A stretch of DNA of 64,000 nucleotides from Marisa cornuarietis (lineage: Eukaryota > Mollusca > Gastropoda > Architaenioglossa > Ampullariidae). This document shows positions 39,945 through 52,600 of this stretch, one piece after another (the stretch's first letter is position 1; every line of letters starts with the position of its first letter). The stretch spans positions 372,001 through 436,000 of the forward strand of contig SMMW01000622.1 of NCBI GenBank assembly GCA_004794655.1, given 5' to 3'. The notes under the pieces were generated by a model. That model was not told the DNA's origin. It searched no databases and saw only the letters and a program-made list of their open reading frames with translations. The position numbers and the translations under genes were made by a program.

Positions 39945-42598
39945 GCTTGGTTTTCTCAGAAATAATCTAGTGGATTACAGCACATGCACTCAATGGACCC
40001 GCAGCACTTCTTGGAGATGTTAGCGTGCACTTCGACAAGTCTCATCCTGACACTGTCAAAAATGTTAGAAGTGCTGCACACTTTCCGTCTTGTCCAGTCC
40101 ATGTTGCAGCCAACTCACCAACGAGATCACATCTTGTATTGGGCCATATATCGACCTGATGACAGTGCAGTCAGTTGATGTTTCTCAAGATCTCTCGTCT
40201 GACTACTACTGCATATTGATCGAACTTGATCGCAGTTTTTAGATCCAGTCGCTCTTTTCGCAATGTTGATATTCTGGCATTTGACCCACAACTGCAGAGG
40301 GCGGTGCTCCAGCCACCATCTGTTGATCAGCTTGACTATGTTTTGCATAGTTATTGATGATCATGCCAGTCAAAATGTGCACCTTTCTTCTGTTTTTGCT
40401 GCGCAATGAGCATTCTTCTGAATGGATACGTGCGCATTATAAATGGACATCATCATCACCTTGGTTTTCACAGGTCCCTGTCGAACTCCGTGACATGAAG
40501 TTAACTCGTCGACAAGCTGAACGTGTTTGGCTGAAGACTGGATTCGCCGTCCACAAAGAGATTTATAACACCGCGAAGCGACGCGTTGCAAAATGATCAT
40601 ACAATTGATACAAAGCCAAAAACAGCATATCTTCAGCCCAGATAATTGCACCTCCTCCAAGAAGGTGTTTGACATCTGGAGTCGAATGACTGGACTCAGC
40701 ACGGCAACACCAATGCCCACTGCCTACCCTGCTTCACAGCTACCGGAAGTTTTCCGTGATTATTTTACTAGCAGGATCTCAAACATTCGATCTTCATCAG
40801 ACTCGATGTCGGCACCTGACAGTATCTCTTGTGATGTTGTCCCGGGATGCTCTCTGACCAAGTTTCGACCAGTCTCTGAGACTTACGTAAGGGCGATTAT
40901 TCCAAAAGCCAAGGACTTGCCAGTCAGACCCCATGCCAACAAGCCTTCTTATTGATTGCTTAGATGTTTCACTTCTTACCATCACCAATATTGTAAATGT
41001 CACTTTGTCAACAGGTGTTTTCCCATCTTTGTTTAAAAATGCCCTGGTGAAGCCAGTCCTTCAGAAGTACAAGCTTGACGTGAACGTGTTCAACAACTAC
41101 CGCCCAGTTTCTAATTTGACCTTATCCTCAAGCTCAGTCACAGCACCGATACTACGTACTCTCATCAAAGTAACCACGGACATATTATCTGCCCTCGAAA
41201 GTGGTGATGTTTCTGCCTTAAAACTCAGCTTGACCACATTTGACACTATCGTCTATCGACCCCTCTTTGCTCCTTCGAAATGTTGCATCTTCTACGGAAT
41301 TTCCGGACCCGCACTAGCATGGTTCAACTCCTATCTCACCGATAACACCCAGGCTATGTTCGTCGACCATCTAACATCTCACCCTGCTCTACTTTCTTAG
41401 GGAGTTCCCCAAGGCTCAGTACTTGGCCCCATCCTGTTCATTTTGTACACGAAACCACTTTCATCATGCATCCATGCAGTCTCATCATGCTTCTCATCAA
41501 CCATACTGACGATACGCAGCTGTACTGCTCTAGTCTGCCGGCTAAGTCTCACTGTGCTGTTAGCACTATAGAAGCCTGCGTTAGCGATCTCAAAAACTGG
41601 ATGGTACAAAAATCAAACTTAAAAATTCAACGATGATAAAACGGAAGACCCTCTATGCTCGAGAAAAAAATCAATCGTCGCTCCTCAGTCCACCCAAGCA
41701 CGTCAAGGTGGGCGACATCGCCTTAAGCCGTCCGTCAGGAACCTGTGATTCATTAATTGTCATTGCTGACACGACCCTTGATAGACAAGTTACAGCTGTC
41801 CGTCAGTCTGCCTGTAGTGAGCTACGTAAGATCAACGCCATCCCTCACATTCTCTCCGCACGTGGTACCAACACTCTTGTCTGTGCGTTTGTTTTTTCTA
41901 GGCTTGATTTCTACAGCTCCTTGGTCCTACCTCGTTCATAAAATCCAGAAAGTACAGAACTCCGCTGCAAGTCTGATACTTAGAATTAGGAAACGGGACC
42001 ATGTCACTCCTCTCCTTCGTTTTCTGTACTGGCCACCCATCCGTTCTCGCATCCAGTACAAACTATTCGTATACTGTTTTAATTTCTTTGCAGGCTCCTG
42101 CCCTATTTCTCTCAACTTCTCTTCCCTTACATCCCAGTAATACAACCACGCTCTTTGTCTGATGACCGTATCCTCACTATTCGTCACCAGAACATTTTTA
42201 GTCACAAGATTTTTAGTTACTGTACAGCAAATAGTGGAATTCTCTACCCTTCCATTTCATATCCGCTACATATCCACCACTGAATCTTTTAAATGTGCAC
42301 TGAAAACACCCCTCTTCATTAAGCATTACTCCTAACAAGTCCACAGAATGCCACTCCTTTTCCACCCCCACCCTTTCCGTTTATTGCTACTTCCCTACTC
42401 GTCTCCCTCTGCTGAATCACAACTCTTAGCTCTTGTTACCTGATTCCTCTTTGCGTTTTCTATGTCTTTTATTAGTCATCAGTACTGTTGTTCGTCCTTC
42501 CGTATGTTGTCCATGTCTCGTTCTTGTGTCAAGCCGAAAGAGCACGCACGATCTTATGAGTGTGAGTATGCGTTATACAAATTGCACATTTATTATTA
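39945..42598 (+). mobile_element. L2-like LINE (family L2-A), degenerate copy
   Basis: Parallels the nearly intact copy at 49.7-52.95 kb: endonuclease end (GDVSVHFDK, HILYWAIYRPDD), pre-RT (YFTSRISNIRSSSDSMSAPD), RT pieces (TNIVNVTLSTGVFPSLFKNA, FNNYRPVSNLTL, GISGPALAWFNSYLTD, TDDTQLYCS), thumb (SLILRIRKRDHVTPLLRF) and a 3' UTR ending in an ATT tail at 42590-42598. Many stops and deletions. Confidence 0.85.
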
Positions 42599-42599
42599 C

Positions 42600-43035
42600 T
42601 AAATGAAGTTAAAGATGTCTAGGAGGACAGAGACCTGTGGAAAATGGGGTAGCAGCTGATAGGGAATGTTGTCTAGGCCAGGTGCAGAGTCTTTGCGCTT
42701 CTGAAAGGTCTGCTGAAGTTCATGAAGAAAGATAGATTGTACCGTCAGAAGAAAAGTATCAGCGAGAAGATTCCTGAATACATTCCGGGAGCTGAAAGCC
42801 AGAACAGTGTTACAAAAAAAAGAAAAAAAAGAAAAGAAAAACAAATTGTGAGCAATGGTGGATGCCAGTGAATGAGCCATATCCCGTGGTTCAATGAGTA
42901 GAGTCTCCAACCTGCAGGTGGCCTATTCAGCCTGCCTGAAACCTTCCATCTTCCTCGTGACCGCTCACACTGCATAGTTAGTGTTGCGGGAAAATAACGA
43001 GGACACAAACCTCTGACACGCAAGTTTTTTTAGTC
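42600..43035 (-). mobile_element. LINE-N fragment (pre-RT region)
   Basis: Minus strand: DMAHSLASTIAHN, then FQKRKDSAPGLDNIPYQLLP, the segment just before the RT. It parallels 63.05-63.35 kb, where the same motif region is also recognisable. Confidence 0.7.
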
Positions 43036-43374
43036 TGCTTAAGAATATACTGTTAAAAACAATGGAAAGGCGACCTTCATATTTTTTACATTTATTATTA
43101 ATCGTGTTTGTTCCAACAGTGAGCAATTTCTTTTTTTATATTGAATTTGTTGGGTGGGTGAACAGTCAACGTGAATCTGATGACTATCCAGTTTGGTCTT
43201 GTGCGTGTTCAGTACAGTAGTCAAGCTAACAAGATCACTGAACCTCCAAAAAATGTGTGCAACTGCAACATATCCATATAGTAAGGCAGAATTGAAACCT
43301 GTCCATTAGAGCTGGGAGGGTTTATTGCCGGTTTCTGTGCCCCTTTTAATCACGCCAAAGAGTCGACATAGGGC

Positions 43375-43893
43375 GAGAGTGTCATTGTATGGCTGCAGGA
43401 GGGCGTAGAAATTAGTCCCCGATTGAGATTTGTTCACTCTGTCGTTCAAACTCTACGAGACTGTTACATGGCAAAAGGAAGTGTTGCAGAGCAAAGACAC
43501 CCCGGACGCCCGAGGTCAACTACCAGACGTTAGCACAGGTTCGTTATTCTGTCGACTCAAGACAAAGTACGGCCACTGTCAGCCCACTCAGGGGACAGCT
43601 GCAAGCAGCCGCCAACGTAACTGTCAGTGACCAGACAGTTCTTAACCGACTCAGGAAGAGCAATCTTCGGGCAAAGTGACCCGCTGTCCGCCTTGTCCTG
43701 ACACCACACCGCGCTGCTCGTCTTGCATGGACAAGGCAACGGTGGGCTCTAGTCCTCTTCACTGATGAATCTCGCTATGCCAGGTTCTTCCACGATGCCA
43801 GAATCTGCGTCTGGGGACGACAGGAAGAGTAGGGTAGAAGAGGGACGACCTACACTAGAGACAAAGGGAGAAGGCAGACTCCTAGTCATTTCA
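43375..43893 (+). mobile_element. Tc1-like transposase relic
   Basis: Plus-strand pieces: GSVAEQRHPGRPRSTTR (end of the DNA-binding part), TVSDQTVLNRLRKSNLRAK, then PHRAARLAWTRQRWALVLFT and DESRYARF with the first catalytic Asp. It stops abruptly at 43893 where an L2-A copy begins. No terminal repeats seen. Confidence 0.8.
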
Positions 43894-45815
43894 TGTTTTG
43901 CGAGTTAGTTCCAATGCCCACAAGCCTTCGTCTTGAGTGCCTTGATATTTTACTTCCTTCCATCACAAATATTGTAAATGTCAGCTTGTCGTCAGGTGTT
44001 TTCCCATCTTTGTTCAAAAATGCGCTGATGAGGCCACTTTTTAAGAAATCCACGCTTGATGTAAACGTGCTAAACAACTACCTTTTCCCACTTGTCTTTT
44101 CTCTCTAAGATCATAGAGAAAATAGTTTTGACACAGCTCTGGGACTTCTTACAAGAGCACCATCTTATCCCACAAGCTCATTCGGCATACAGACCCTTTC
44201 ACAGCACCGAGACTACTCTTATTAAGGTAATGACAGACATATTATCTGCCCTTGACAGCGGTGATGTTTCTCCCTTAACTCTATTGAACCTGTCTGCTGC
44301 ATTCGACACTGTTTTTTATCACTCTCCGCTCCTTCATAGACTCCACACCCTCTACGGAATTTCTAGACCTGCCCTTTCCTGGTTCAACTCCTATCTCACT
44401 GATTGGACCCAGACTGTGGTAGTTAATGGTCAAACATCTCACCTTGCTCCACTTCTCTGTGGTGTTCCCCAAGGCTCAGTACTTGGCTCAGTTCTGTTCG
44501 TCCTCTACACTAAACCACTTTCATCATGCATCAGGTCTCACCTGGTTTCTCATCAATCCTATGATGACGACACGCAGCTTTACTGTTCCACTCCACCGGC
44601 TGAGTCTCACTCTGCTATTAGCTCTCTAGAAGCTTGTATTAGCGATGTCAAGGGCTGGATGGTAAAAAAACAAGCTTAAACGACAATAAAACGGAAGCTC
44701 TCTTGTGCCATAGAAGAAGACATCAACCTTCGCTCGTCAGTCTGCCCATCACATCAAGGTGGGCGAAACCAACATCATCCGCTAGGAATCTGGGATTTAT
44801 TATCACTGATGACATGACACTCGATAAACATGTTACAGCTGTCTGTCAGTCTGCCTATTATGCAGTGGCGTAGGAACCGGGGGCGGGGGGGGGCAGCCGC
44901 CCCTCCAGAAAAAGATGCTGGGAAGGCAAGAATGTGAACGTCATTCATTGTCAGCATGGGGCTGGCCCCCCCCCCACAAAGCTGAGCGTCTTCCTAAGCC
45001 ACTGTTATGAGCTCCGTAAGATCAGTCCCAACCGTCATTTTCTCTCTACACGTGCTACCAACACTCTTGTCTGTGCGTTTGTTCTTTCTCGACTTGACTA
45101 TTGGAACTCCTTGCTGGCAGGCTGCCCCTCATACCTCATTCAGAGACTCCAGAAAGTACAGAACTCTACTGCACGTCTGGTCCTTAGAGCCATGAAACGG
45201 GACCATGTCACTCCTCTCCTTCGTTCTGGCTATCCGTCTGTTCTCGCATCCAGTACAAACTGTCTGTGCTGTGTTTAAATTTCTTTGCAGGCTCCTGTCC
45301 TATTTCTCTGAACTTCTCATCCTTTACGTTCTAGCCAGACAACTACGCTCTTCGTCGGATGACTGTATCCTCACTGTTCCTGTCACCAGAACAACAACAT
45401 ATGGTCACAGGATTATTGGTTACTGTGCAGCAAAACAATGGAACTCTCTCCCTTTCCATATCCGCCACCTTCCTACAATTGAATCCTTCAAATCTGCACT
45501 GAAAACGCACCTCTTCCTTGAGCATTACTCCTAACACAGTTCACACAATGCTAATCCTTACCCTCCCCCTTCTGCTCTTGCTAATTTTCCACCCATCTTT
45601 CTCTGCAGAATCACTATATTTTCTATGTTCTGTTACTTGGTGTCTTTTTGTGTTTTTCATCTTTGTTTTCTGTTTGTCGTCAGTATTGTCATTTATTCTT
45701 ACGCCCCTCGTGTTCTATCCATTTAGTCCATGTCTCTTCCCCATTTTAAGCGCTAAGAGCATGCTCTCTATGAGTGTGAATATGTACTATAAAAATCTTC
45801 ATTTATTTTTATTAT
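43894..45815 (+). mobile_element. L2-like LINE (L2-A), 5'-truncated copy
   Basis: Starts inside the pre-RT region (ELVPMPTSLRLECLDILLPS). RT 44092-44679 is open (IIEKIVLTQLWDFLQEHHLI, LLNLSAAFDTVF, CGVPQGSVLGSVLFVLYTKP), but the catalytic motif reads YDDD instead of YADD. Thumb and C-terminus (FKSALKTHLFLEHYS, stop near 45534) and the 3' UTR follow. It is interrupted by a MITE at 44863-45004. Confidence 0.88.
44863..45004. mobile_element. MITE inserted in the L2-A RT
   Basis: 142 bp with inverted ends CAGTGGCGTAGGAA and, read inward from the right, CAGTGGCTTAGGAA (13 of 14). It is flanked by TTATG at 44858-44862 and 45005-45009, which duplicates a site present once in the other L2-A copy (YYELRKI codons). 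G- and C-rich inner arms. Superfamily unclear, possibly a hAT with a 5-bp duplication. Confidence 0.88.
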
Positions 45816-45947
45816 GTGTTTCTGTTCTTGCACTGTTCTTCCAGCTTTTACCATGAGGAAATAGCATGTTTTTATGTAAGGATGGCTCATGATGATTTTC
45901 ACACACACACACACCGTGATGCAGAAACAGACATTTTTGTACAAATT

Positions 45948-46120
45948 CTTTTATTCAGCATTTGAAATCACATTTGCATAATTTCAACCAACAATTTTAA
46001 AAGTGAAAATACCAAGTGCCTCAGTTCAGAAAGAGAAATCAATTAAAATTCCAACTGATACTATGTCTGTTAAGATGGAAGGACTTTTGGCTGCAGAAGA
46101 GAGGTCATCTCCAGTATCAC
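45948..46120 (-). CDS. Candidate last exon of a minus-strand gene, with poly-A signal
   Basis: Acceptor catatgtacag| precedes 46120. Two frames are open: one gives DTGDDLSSAAKSPSILTDIV to a stop at 46026-46028, the other ends earlier at 46070-46072. An AATAAA on the minus strand (45948-45953) could end the transcript. Product not recognised. The phase of the upstream candidate exon (48500-48567) favours the shorter frame, while composition favours the longer one. Confidence 0.35.
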
Positions 46121-46524
46121 CTGTACATATGAAATGAAAACAATTTTGAAAAAGCCCACAATTTGAAACATCTTTATATGTGGCCAAACTTTTCCTGGTG
46201 CAATGGTCTCATAGAATAATCATGTATCTTAGCCAAACATCAATATTAATATTTGATAGTAAGTAGTCACATTCACAGAATATTTCTCCAAAAGCAAGAC
46301 TGTGATACTGGTACACTGCAAAATTTTCAAGTTTTCATAAGTAAATCTCAACTTAACATTTACAAAGCATTTATCAGAACAAGCATGTACTCATGTTTTA
46401 AAGATTTAAACAGTTTTACAGTGATGCAAATTTTATGCAGAGATGACTAGAACAATGTGAACTAAATTTTAATGTCTCAAGCATAGCCATATATTAATTA
46501 GCAGGTTGGAAAATGAGCATTTAA
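46121..46524. other. Intron-like, nothing recognised
   Basis: AT-rich between the candidate last exon and LINE-N fragments. Confidence 0.35.
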
Positions 46525-48118
46525 AAACATTTTGTTTGTGTTTTATGGCATGCGGACAACAGAGGCTATATGATAAGAAAGAAACTTTTTAAACATATTT
46601 GATTGGTTGGTTGTTTTGAGTTTTACATTATGCCAGCAACTAAGGTTACAGTATTTTAAAAGGATTAAAAACTAGACTCCCAGGTCATACACCACCACCA
46701 CTAGCAATATAAACCAACAAAAGGAAAAAACAGATAATGTAAAAGGAGTAGGTGTGTTGTGGCCTTAAAGACCACCACTAAAACAGAACCTACAAAAATC
46801 CCTTAGCCTTAAATCCTATGGTATAGCTCTACCATTTAAAAAATGAAAAAATAGCTGTTGATGGAATGGATCTAAACAAGAAAAACAAAGAACCTGCTGT
46901 AAAATATTGCATACAACTTATTTGGACCCAGGGTGTAGGCCATGAAGATAGACTTAAGCCAGATGACACCAATTACTTCAATTGACCAGAAGACTGGTAA
47001 GCGGCCTTGGCAGCCTGGTCTGCTTGAACATTGCCTGGGATACCAGTATGGCCAGAAGCCCAAATGAAGACCATGTCCTTGTTGCGACGAAGATGAGCCG
47101 CATGAATCATAGGGAGCTGGACCATGATGATGATGATGATGTCGTTTTACAATGGGCCAGTTTCCGCACCGCAGATACGCTCATTGCGCAGAGGTCAAAA
47201 CAACTCAGAAGAAGAGCTTGGAAAACAGAGTCTGAAATGATAAAGACGTTCTGCTCTGAAGATTGGTGAACATGCCTCAAGGCTAGCAAGATGGCCTTCT
47301 GAGATTCTGAGAAGAAGAGCAAACATTCATGTCAGGCTGAAGATGCCTGCTGCGGTTAGTAGGACACAACTGCTGTGCAGTTACAAGTCCACCATTTAGA
47401 ACTTCGGAGCTGTCTGTTAAGACAGAACATAATCCAGGATAGTAAAACAATTTCCTGCAGGCGTTGAAGAAAGATCAGGTCACTGATGTAATCTTTTTCA
47501 AATGTGGTAGGATCAAGAAAGATCTCAGGAACAGGAACGAGAAGGAACTGGCAGGAACGGGAGAGACTCTACCTGTTAAATATCTGCTCCAGCAGCCTGT
47601 AAATGAGATATAACAAAGGATAAGGGTTTTGGCTCCTTGGCATGAATGGCATACAGAGCAGCAAGGTGAGGAGGAAAAAACAGCACAATAGGCAGAGTTT
47701 CAAGGGTGAGCTATCAAATGACAGATAGCATAAGTTTCAGATAGTGAAGAGAAAGTGGCAGTTCCTCAGCATTTGAGTACCAACTTTGTACAAGAGTGGC
47801 GCAAAGGGCACCTAGACAGATGCAGAGCCCATGATGATGAATAGGGCCAAGAATTTTAAGAAAGGAAATTCGAGAAGAGCAATAGATAATGGAGCCATAG
47901 TCTAGCTTGGATTGGACATGAGCAAAGTACAGACAAAGTGAGACTGTGCAGTCTGTCCCCACCAGCTGATATGGCCAACTACTCAAAGAATGTCAAAGGC
48001 TTTCTGACATGAGAGATTTGATAAAGGGAAGAAAAGAGTTTGTAGTCAAAGATAACCCCATGAATTTCACTTCTTGGACCACTTTGAGTGCTGTGCCACT
48101 TACAGAGATGGGTCTAGA
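46525..48118 (-). mobile_element. LINE-N copy (RT end, RNase H, 3' UTR) plus a tail fragment
   Basis: Minus strand right to left: GTALKVVQEVKFMG, QSKLDYGSIIYCSSRISFL (47.7-47.99 kb), RNase H pieces (FIISDS, then GFWPYWYPRQ for the WAPGHxGIPGN motif) and a 3' UTR with the conserved tail at 46632-46650. A second, partial tail lies at 46550-46575. The (ATG)n tract at 47126-47140 interrupts RNase H. Confidence 0.75.
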
Positions 48119-48499
48119 AACAAGTCTCCCATTCGTTCTGATCAAAAACTCTGGATTTTCATTTTTTTTCAATTCAGGAATTCTGAATAGATAATAAGAT
48201 GTATTTTCAGCCGCCCAAAATTCCAAGAAATTTCCAGAACTTTCAAGAATCTGTAAACTCCAGACTTTGAAGACTCTGTACGAACCCTGGAAGTTAAATT
48301 TTATAGTATTTTGTAAAAACCTTTCATACTCTAAGATGAATGAAACCAAGATAATCTCTTATTATTGCATTTGCATGCACTGAATCATAAGGAATGCACA
48401 TACAATGTCTTGCTAATAGTTACCTGAGAGCTTAATCCTTACGTATTTATTTACTGAAAATAATTTTCTTTAAAAATGTAAACATTGTAAACAATTCAC
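48119..48499. other. Intron-like, nothing recognised
   Basis: AT-rich; no supported feature. Confidence 0.35.
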
Positions 48500-48567
48500 C
48501 TCTGCTGTGATATTTTCCTGTGGAGATGGATAAGGCAAGTCAAGTTTCCCTGCAGTCTTTCTCTCAT
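48500..48567 (-). CDS. Candidate internal exon
   Basis: 68 nt between acceptor gttatcag| and donor CAGAG|gtgaat. In the frame with entry phase 2 it reads ERKTAGKLDLPYPSPQENIT then AE. Supported only by splice-like borders and an open frame; product not recognised. Would precede the candidate last exon at 46120. Confidence 0.35.
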
Positions 48568-48906
48568 CTGATAACAAACATTTTTATTCTTCAAAACATT
48601 TGCCAAGTGTGCAATTTTTGATAACATTGTTTGGCATGAAGTGGAGGTGGGGAGGCAATATTATTTCATACTTTGTAGCGCTAAGGATGGTCATGCAAAA
48701 AAACAGGTATTAATTTTGCCCCTCTTGTTTGGTGAGGGCTTAACAATCACAGCATATGTATAAGAAAAGTTGAGAGCCTTATCACATTTAACATAAATTA
48801 GTATGGGAATATAACTGTTAGAAACAGAAAACTGAGCAGAGCTGTAAAGGATAGTCAAATTAGAGAGTAAAATCATATTCATTCAGCAAAAGAAGCTTTG
48901 TATCTT

Positions 48907-49056
48907 TCATAGCAGTCTGTTAAGATAGCATGTAGGATTTCCTTTCATGGCTCTTCTCAGCTGGTGTCCTCTATAATGATTCCATGTGCCAGACGCAAAG
49001 AGAAGTTCTTCTGTATCTCTAGCTATCAGCATCTTGAAGTTAAAATCCACATACTG
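48907..49056 (-). CDS. Unidentified conserved-looking terminal exon
   Basis: Behind an acceptor (tagtgtacacag|) an open frame of 49 codons runs to TGA at 48907-48909. It contains VDFNFKMLIARDTEELLFAS and GTWNHYRGHQLRRAMKGN. The composition (no low complexity, balanced hydrophobics, Trp-Asn-His-Tyr) is that of a real folded-protein segment rather than of a chance frame. There is no GT dinucleotide suitable as a donor before the stop, so it would be a last exon. I do not recognise the protein. Confidence 0.45.
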   Translation of the reverse strand, partial: QYVDFNFKMLIARDTEELLFASGTWNHYRGHQLRRAMKGNPTCYLNRLL

Positions 49057-49149
49057 CTGTGTACACTAACAACAAAATATTGACTGGTACCCCTGAATTG
49101 ATCAAAGAGCACTGTGATAAGGTGTATGCCCCTCCCCAATACTACTTCT

Positions 49150-49694
49150 TTTGCTGCCAGTCAGTCAGTCTTCCCTTGACCGGCACCTGTCATTGGGGGG
49201 AAGCACATGGGATAGATGTGGCAGCTAACAGGCCCCACCACTCTTGCCTATTGTGGGCGATAGTGAGCAGCTCCTGTACAGGATGACCAGTCCAGTCTTT
49301 GACATTCGCAAGCCAGTTCTTTCTCTGGCCACTGCGGGGTAGGCCAACCTAAGGTGCCTTGAAGGATAGTCTTCGACAAGGTGTTGTGCCAGGTCACATG
49401 ACCAAAGAAGACCAGCTTACATTTCTTGACTGTTGTCTCCTACCAGTGTGGCAATCTAGTTTCTTACAAAGTCGTTGGTTTTATGTTCTTTGTATGAGAT
49501 CCGGAGCAGCCTCCTCATGCACTTGATTCTTCTTTCCTTTTGGCGAGCAGAGTCCATGTATCGCATCCGTAGAGCAGGATTGGTACTACCAGGGATTTGT
49601 ACAGCTTGTACTCGGTAGTGAACCTTATCTTATGGCTATGCCAGATCCTATCTAGTCTACCCATTGCCGCTGTTGCTGTTGCAATCCTGATGTG
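49150..49694 (-). mobile_element. RTE-3 LINE relic, 3' part
   Basis: Minus strand: IRIATATAAMGRLDRIWHSH, RFTTEYKLYKSLVVPILLYG, CDTWTLLAKRKE, then the C-terminus and a 3' end with a (GACT)-type repeat at 49157-49172. Its upstream part continues at 52951-53000 on the other side of the L2-A insertion. Confidence 0.8.
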
Positions 49695-49699
49695 GATAT

Positions 49700-52600
49700 A
49701 ATAATAATAATAGTGAAGATTTTTATAGCGCATATTCACACTCATAGAGAGCATGCTCTTAGCGCTTAAAACTGGGAAGAGACGTGGACTAAGTAGATAC
49801 AGAACAAAGGGGACGAAAGAAAACGACAGTACTGACGACAAAACAGAAAACAAAAGGCATCAAGTAACAGGAACAGAGAAATATAGTGATTCTGCAGAGA
49901 AAGATGGGTGGAAAATTAGCAAGAGCAGAAGGGGGAGGGTAAGGATTAGCATTGTGTGAACTGTGTTAGGAGTAATGCTCAAGGAAGAGGTGCGTTTTCA
50001 GTGCAGATTTGAAGGATTCAATTGTAGGAAGGTGGCGGATATGGAAAGGGAGAGAGTTCCATTGTTTTGCTGCACAGTAACCAATAATCCTGTGGCCATA
50101 TGTTGTTGTTCTGGTGACAGGAACAGTTAGGATACGGTTGTCAGACGAAGAGCGTAGTTGTCTGGACGGAGAGTAAGGGATGAGAAGTTCAGAGAAATAG
50201 TCAGGACAGGAGCCAGCAAAGAAATTAAAACACAGCACAGACAGTTTGTACTGGATGCGAGAACGGATGGGTACCCAGTGTAGAAAACGAAGGAGAGGAG
50301 TGACATGGTCCCGTTTCCTTGCTCTAAGCACCAGACGCGCAGCAGAGTTCTGTACTCTCTGGAGTCTCTGAATGAGGTAGACAGGGCAGCCTGCCAGCAA
50401 GGAGTTGCAGTAGTCAAGTCGAGAAAGAACGAATGCACAGACAAGAGTGTTGGTAACGCGTATAGAGAGAAAGTGACGGATGGCACTGATCTTACGGAGC
50501 TCATAATAGGCAGACCGACAGACAGCTGCTACATGTCTATCGAGTGTCATGTCATCAGTGACAATAAATCCCAGATTCCTAACAGATGACGTGAAGGTGA
50601 TGTTGCTGTCGCCCACCTTGATGTGATTGGGCAGACTGACGAGCGAAGGTTGATGTCTTCTTCTATGGCACAAGAGGGCTTCCGTTTTATCATCATTTAG
50701 TTTAAGCTTGTTTTTTACCATCCAGCCCTTGACATCGCTGATACAAGCTTCTAGAGAGCTAATAGCGGAGTGAGACTCAGCCGGTGGAGTAGAACAGTAA
50801 AGCTGCGTGTCGTCTGCATAGGATTGATGAGAAACCTGGTGAGACCGGATGCATGATGAAAGTGGCTTAGTATACAGGATGAACAGAACTGGGCCAAGTA
50901 CTGAGCCTTGGAGAACACCACAGAAAAGTGAAGCAGGGCGAGATATCTGACCATCAACTAACACAGTCTGGGTCCTATCAGTGAGATAGGAGTTGAACCA
51001 TGAGAGGGCAGGTCCAGAAATTCTGTAGAGGGTGTGGAGTCTATGAAGAAGCAGAGAGTGGTCTATAGCGTCAAATGCAGCAGACAGGTCCAGTAGGATT
51101 AATGGAGAGACATCACCACTGCCAAGAGCAGATAATATGTCTGTTGTTACTTTAATAAGAGTGGTCTCGGTGCTGTGGAAAGGTCTATATGCCGACTGAG
51201 CTTGTGGAAGAAGATGGTGCTTTTGTAAGTAGGCCCAGAGCTGTGTCAAAACTATTTTCTCTATGATCTTAGAGAGAAAAGACAAGTTGGAAACTGGACG
51301 GTAGTTGTTCAGCACAATGACGTCAAGCGTGGATTTCTTTAGAAGTGGCCTCTCCACCACATTTTTGAACAAAGATGGGAAAACACCTGACGACAGGCTG
51401 ACATTTACAATATTTGTGATGGCAGGAAGTAGAGTATCTAGGCACTCGAGCAGAAGGCTTGTGGGCATCGGATCTAACTCGCAAGTTGTTGGTTTAGCTT
51501 TTAGAATAACCGCTTTCACATCGGTCTCAGAGACTGGTAGGAACTTGGTCATGGAGCATCCTGGGAGGGCATCAAAGGAGATGCTGTCAAGCGCCGACAC
51601 CAAGTCTGAAGATGATCGAATGTCCGATATCTTGCTGGTGAAATAATCACTAAAAACTTGCGGCAGCAGTGAAGCAGGGTAGGCAGTAGGCAGTGGTGTT
51701 GCTGTACGAGATCCAGTCATTTGATTGCAAATGGCAAAGAGCTTTTTGGAGGAGGTGCAGTTAATTATTTGGCCCTGAAGATATGATGCTTTAGCCGCAT
51801 AAATGCATTTTGCAACGCTTCGCTTTGCGGCATAATAAATTTCTTTGTGGATGACGAGTCCAGTCTTCCGCCAAACACGTTCAGCTCACCGGCGCGTGCG
51901 CTTCAGGTCGCAGAGTTCGACGCGGATCTGTGAATACCAAGGCCCACATTTAGACTGGCGCATCAGACATCCAGACACTGGGGCGTGGTCATCAACTACT
52001 CTAAGCAAAATACAGTCAAGCTGCTCGGCAGAGGGTGGTTGGAGGAGCGCCATCTGCAGCTGTGCTTTGAATGCTAGTCTATCCACATTTTGTAATGACC
52101 GAGTGGGTCTGAAAACTGGCGCTGATGATGGGCATTTGCGATCCAGTTCGATTAGTAGTGGTCAGATGAGAGATCATGGGAAACATCAACTGACTGGACT
52201 AAGTGGTCATCAGGTCGATGCATGACCCAGTCCAAGATGTGATCTCTTTTGTGAGTTGGTTGCGACACAGACTGGACAAAATGAAAGGTGTGCAGCATTT
52301 CGGACAGTTTGACAGTGTCAGGGTGAGAAATGTTGTCGAAGTGTACATTAACATCTCTGAGGAGTATTGCGGGTCCAATTAGTGCATTGCTATAATCCAA
52401 GAGATCATGGAATTCTGAGAAAAATGTAGAGGCTGTAAGTTTGTTCCTGGAGCTAGGAGGGGGTCTGTAGATGCAGAGCAGGTGCATTGAGCAATGAGGA
52501 GCCGAAGAGGAGACTTGTACAAATTCAAAAGACGTGTGAGGGAACGATACGGCAGTAGTAAAAGACAGGTACTTGGCAAGTGATGATCTGTAGATTATAG

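Noticed and set aside
46050..46135. Plus-strand ATG frame of 20 codons near the poly-A signal
   Set aside because: Too short and antisense to the candidate minus-strand last exon.
47126..47140. ATG-type triplet repeat as a regulatory element
   Set aside because: Simple microsatellite expansion within a dead RNase H sequence.
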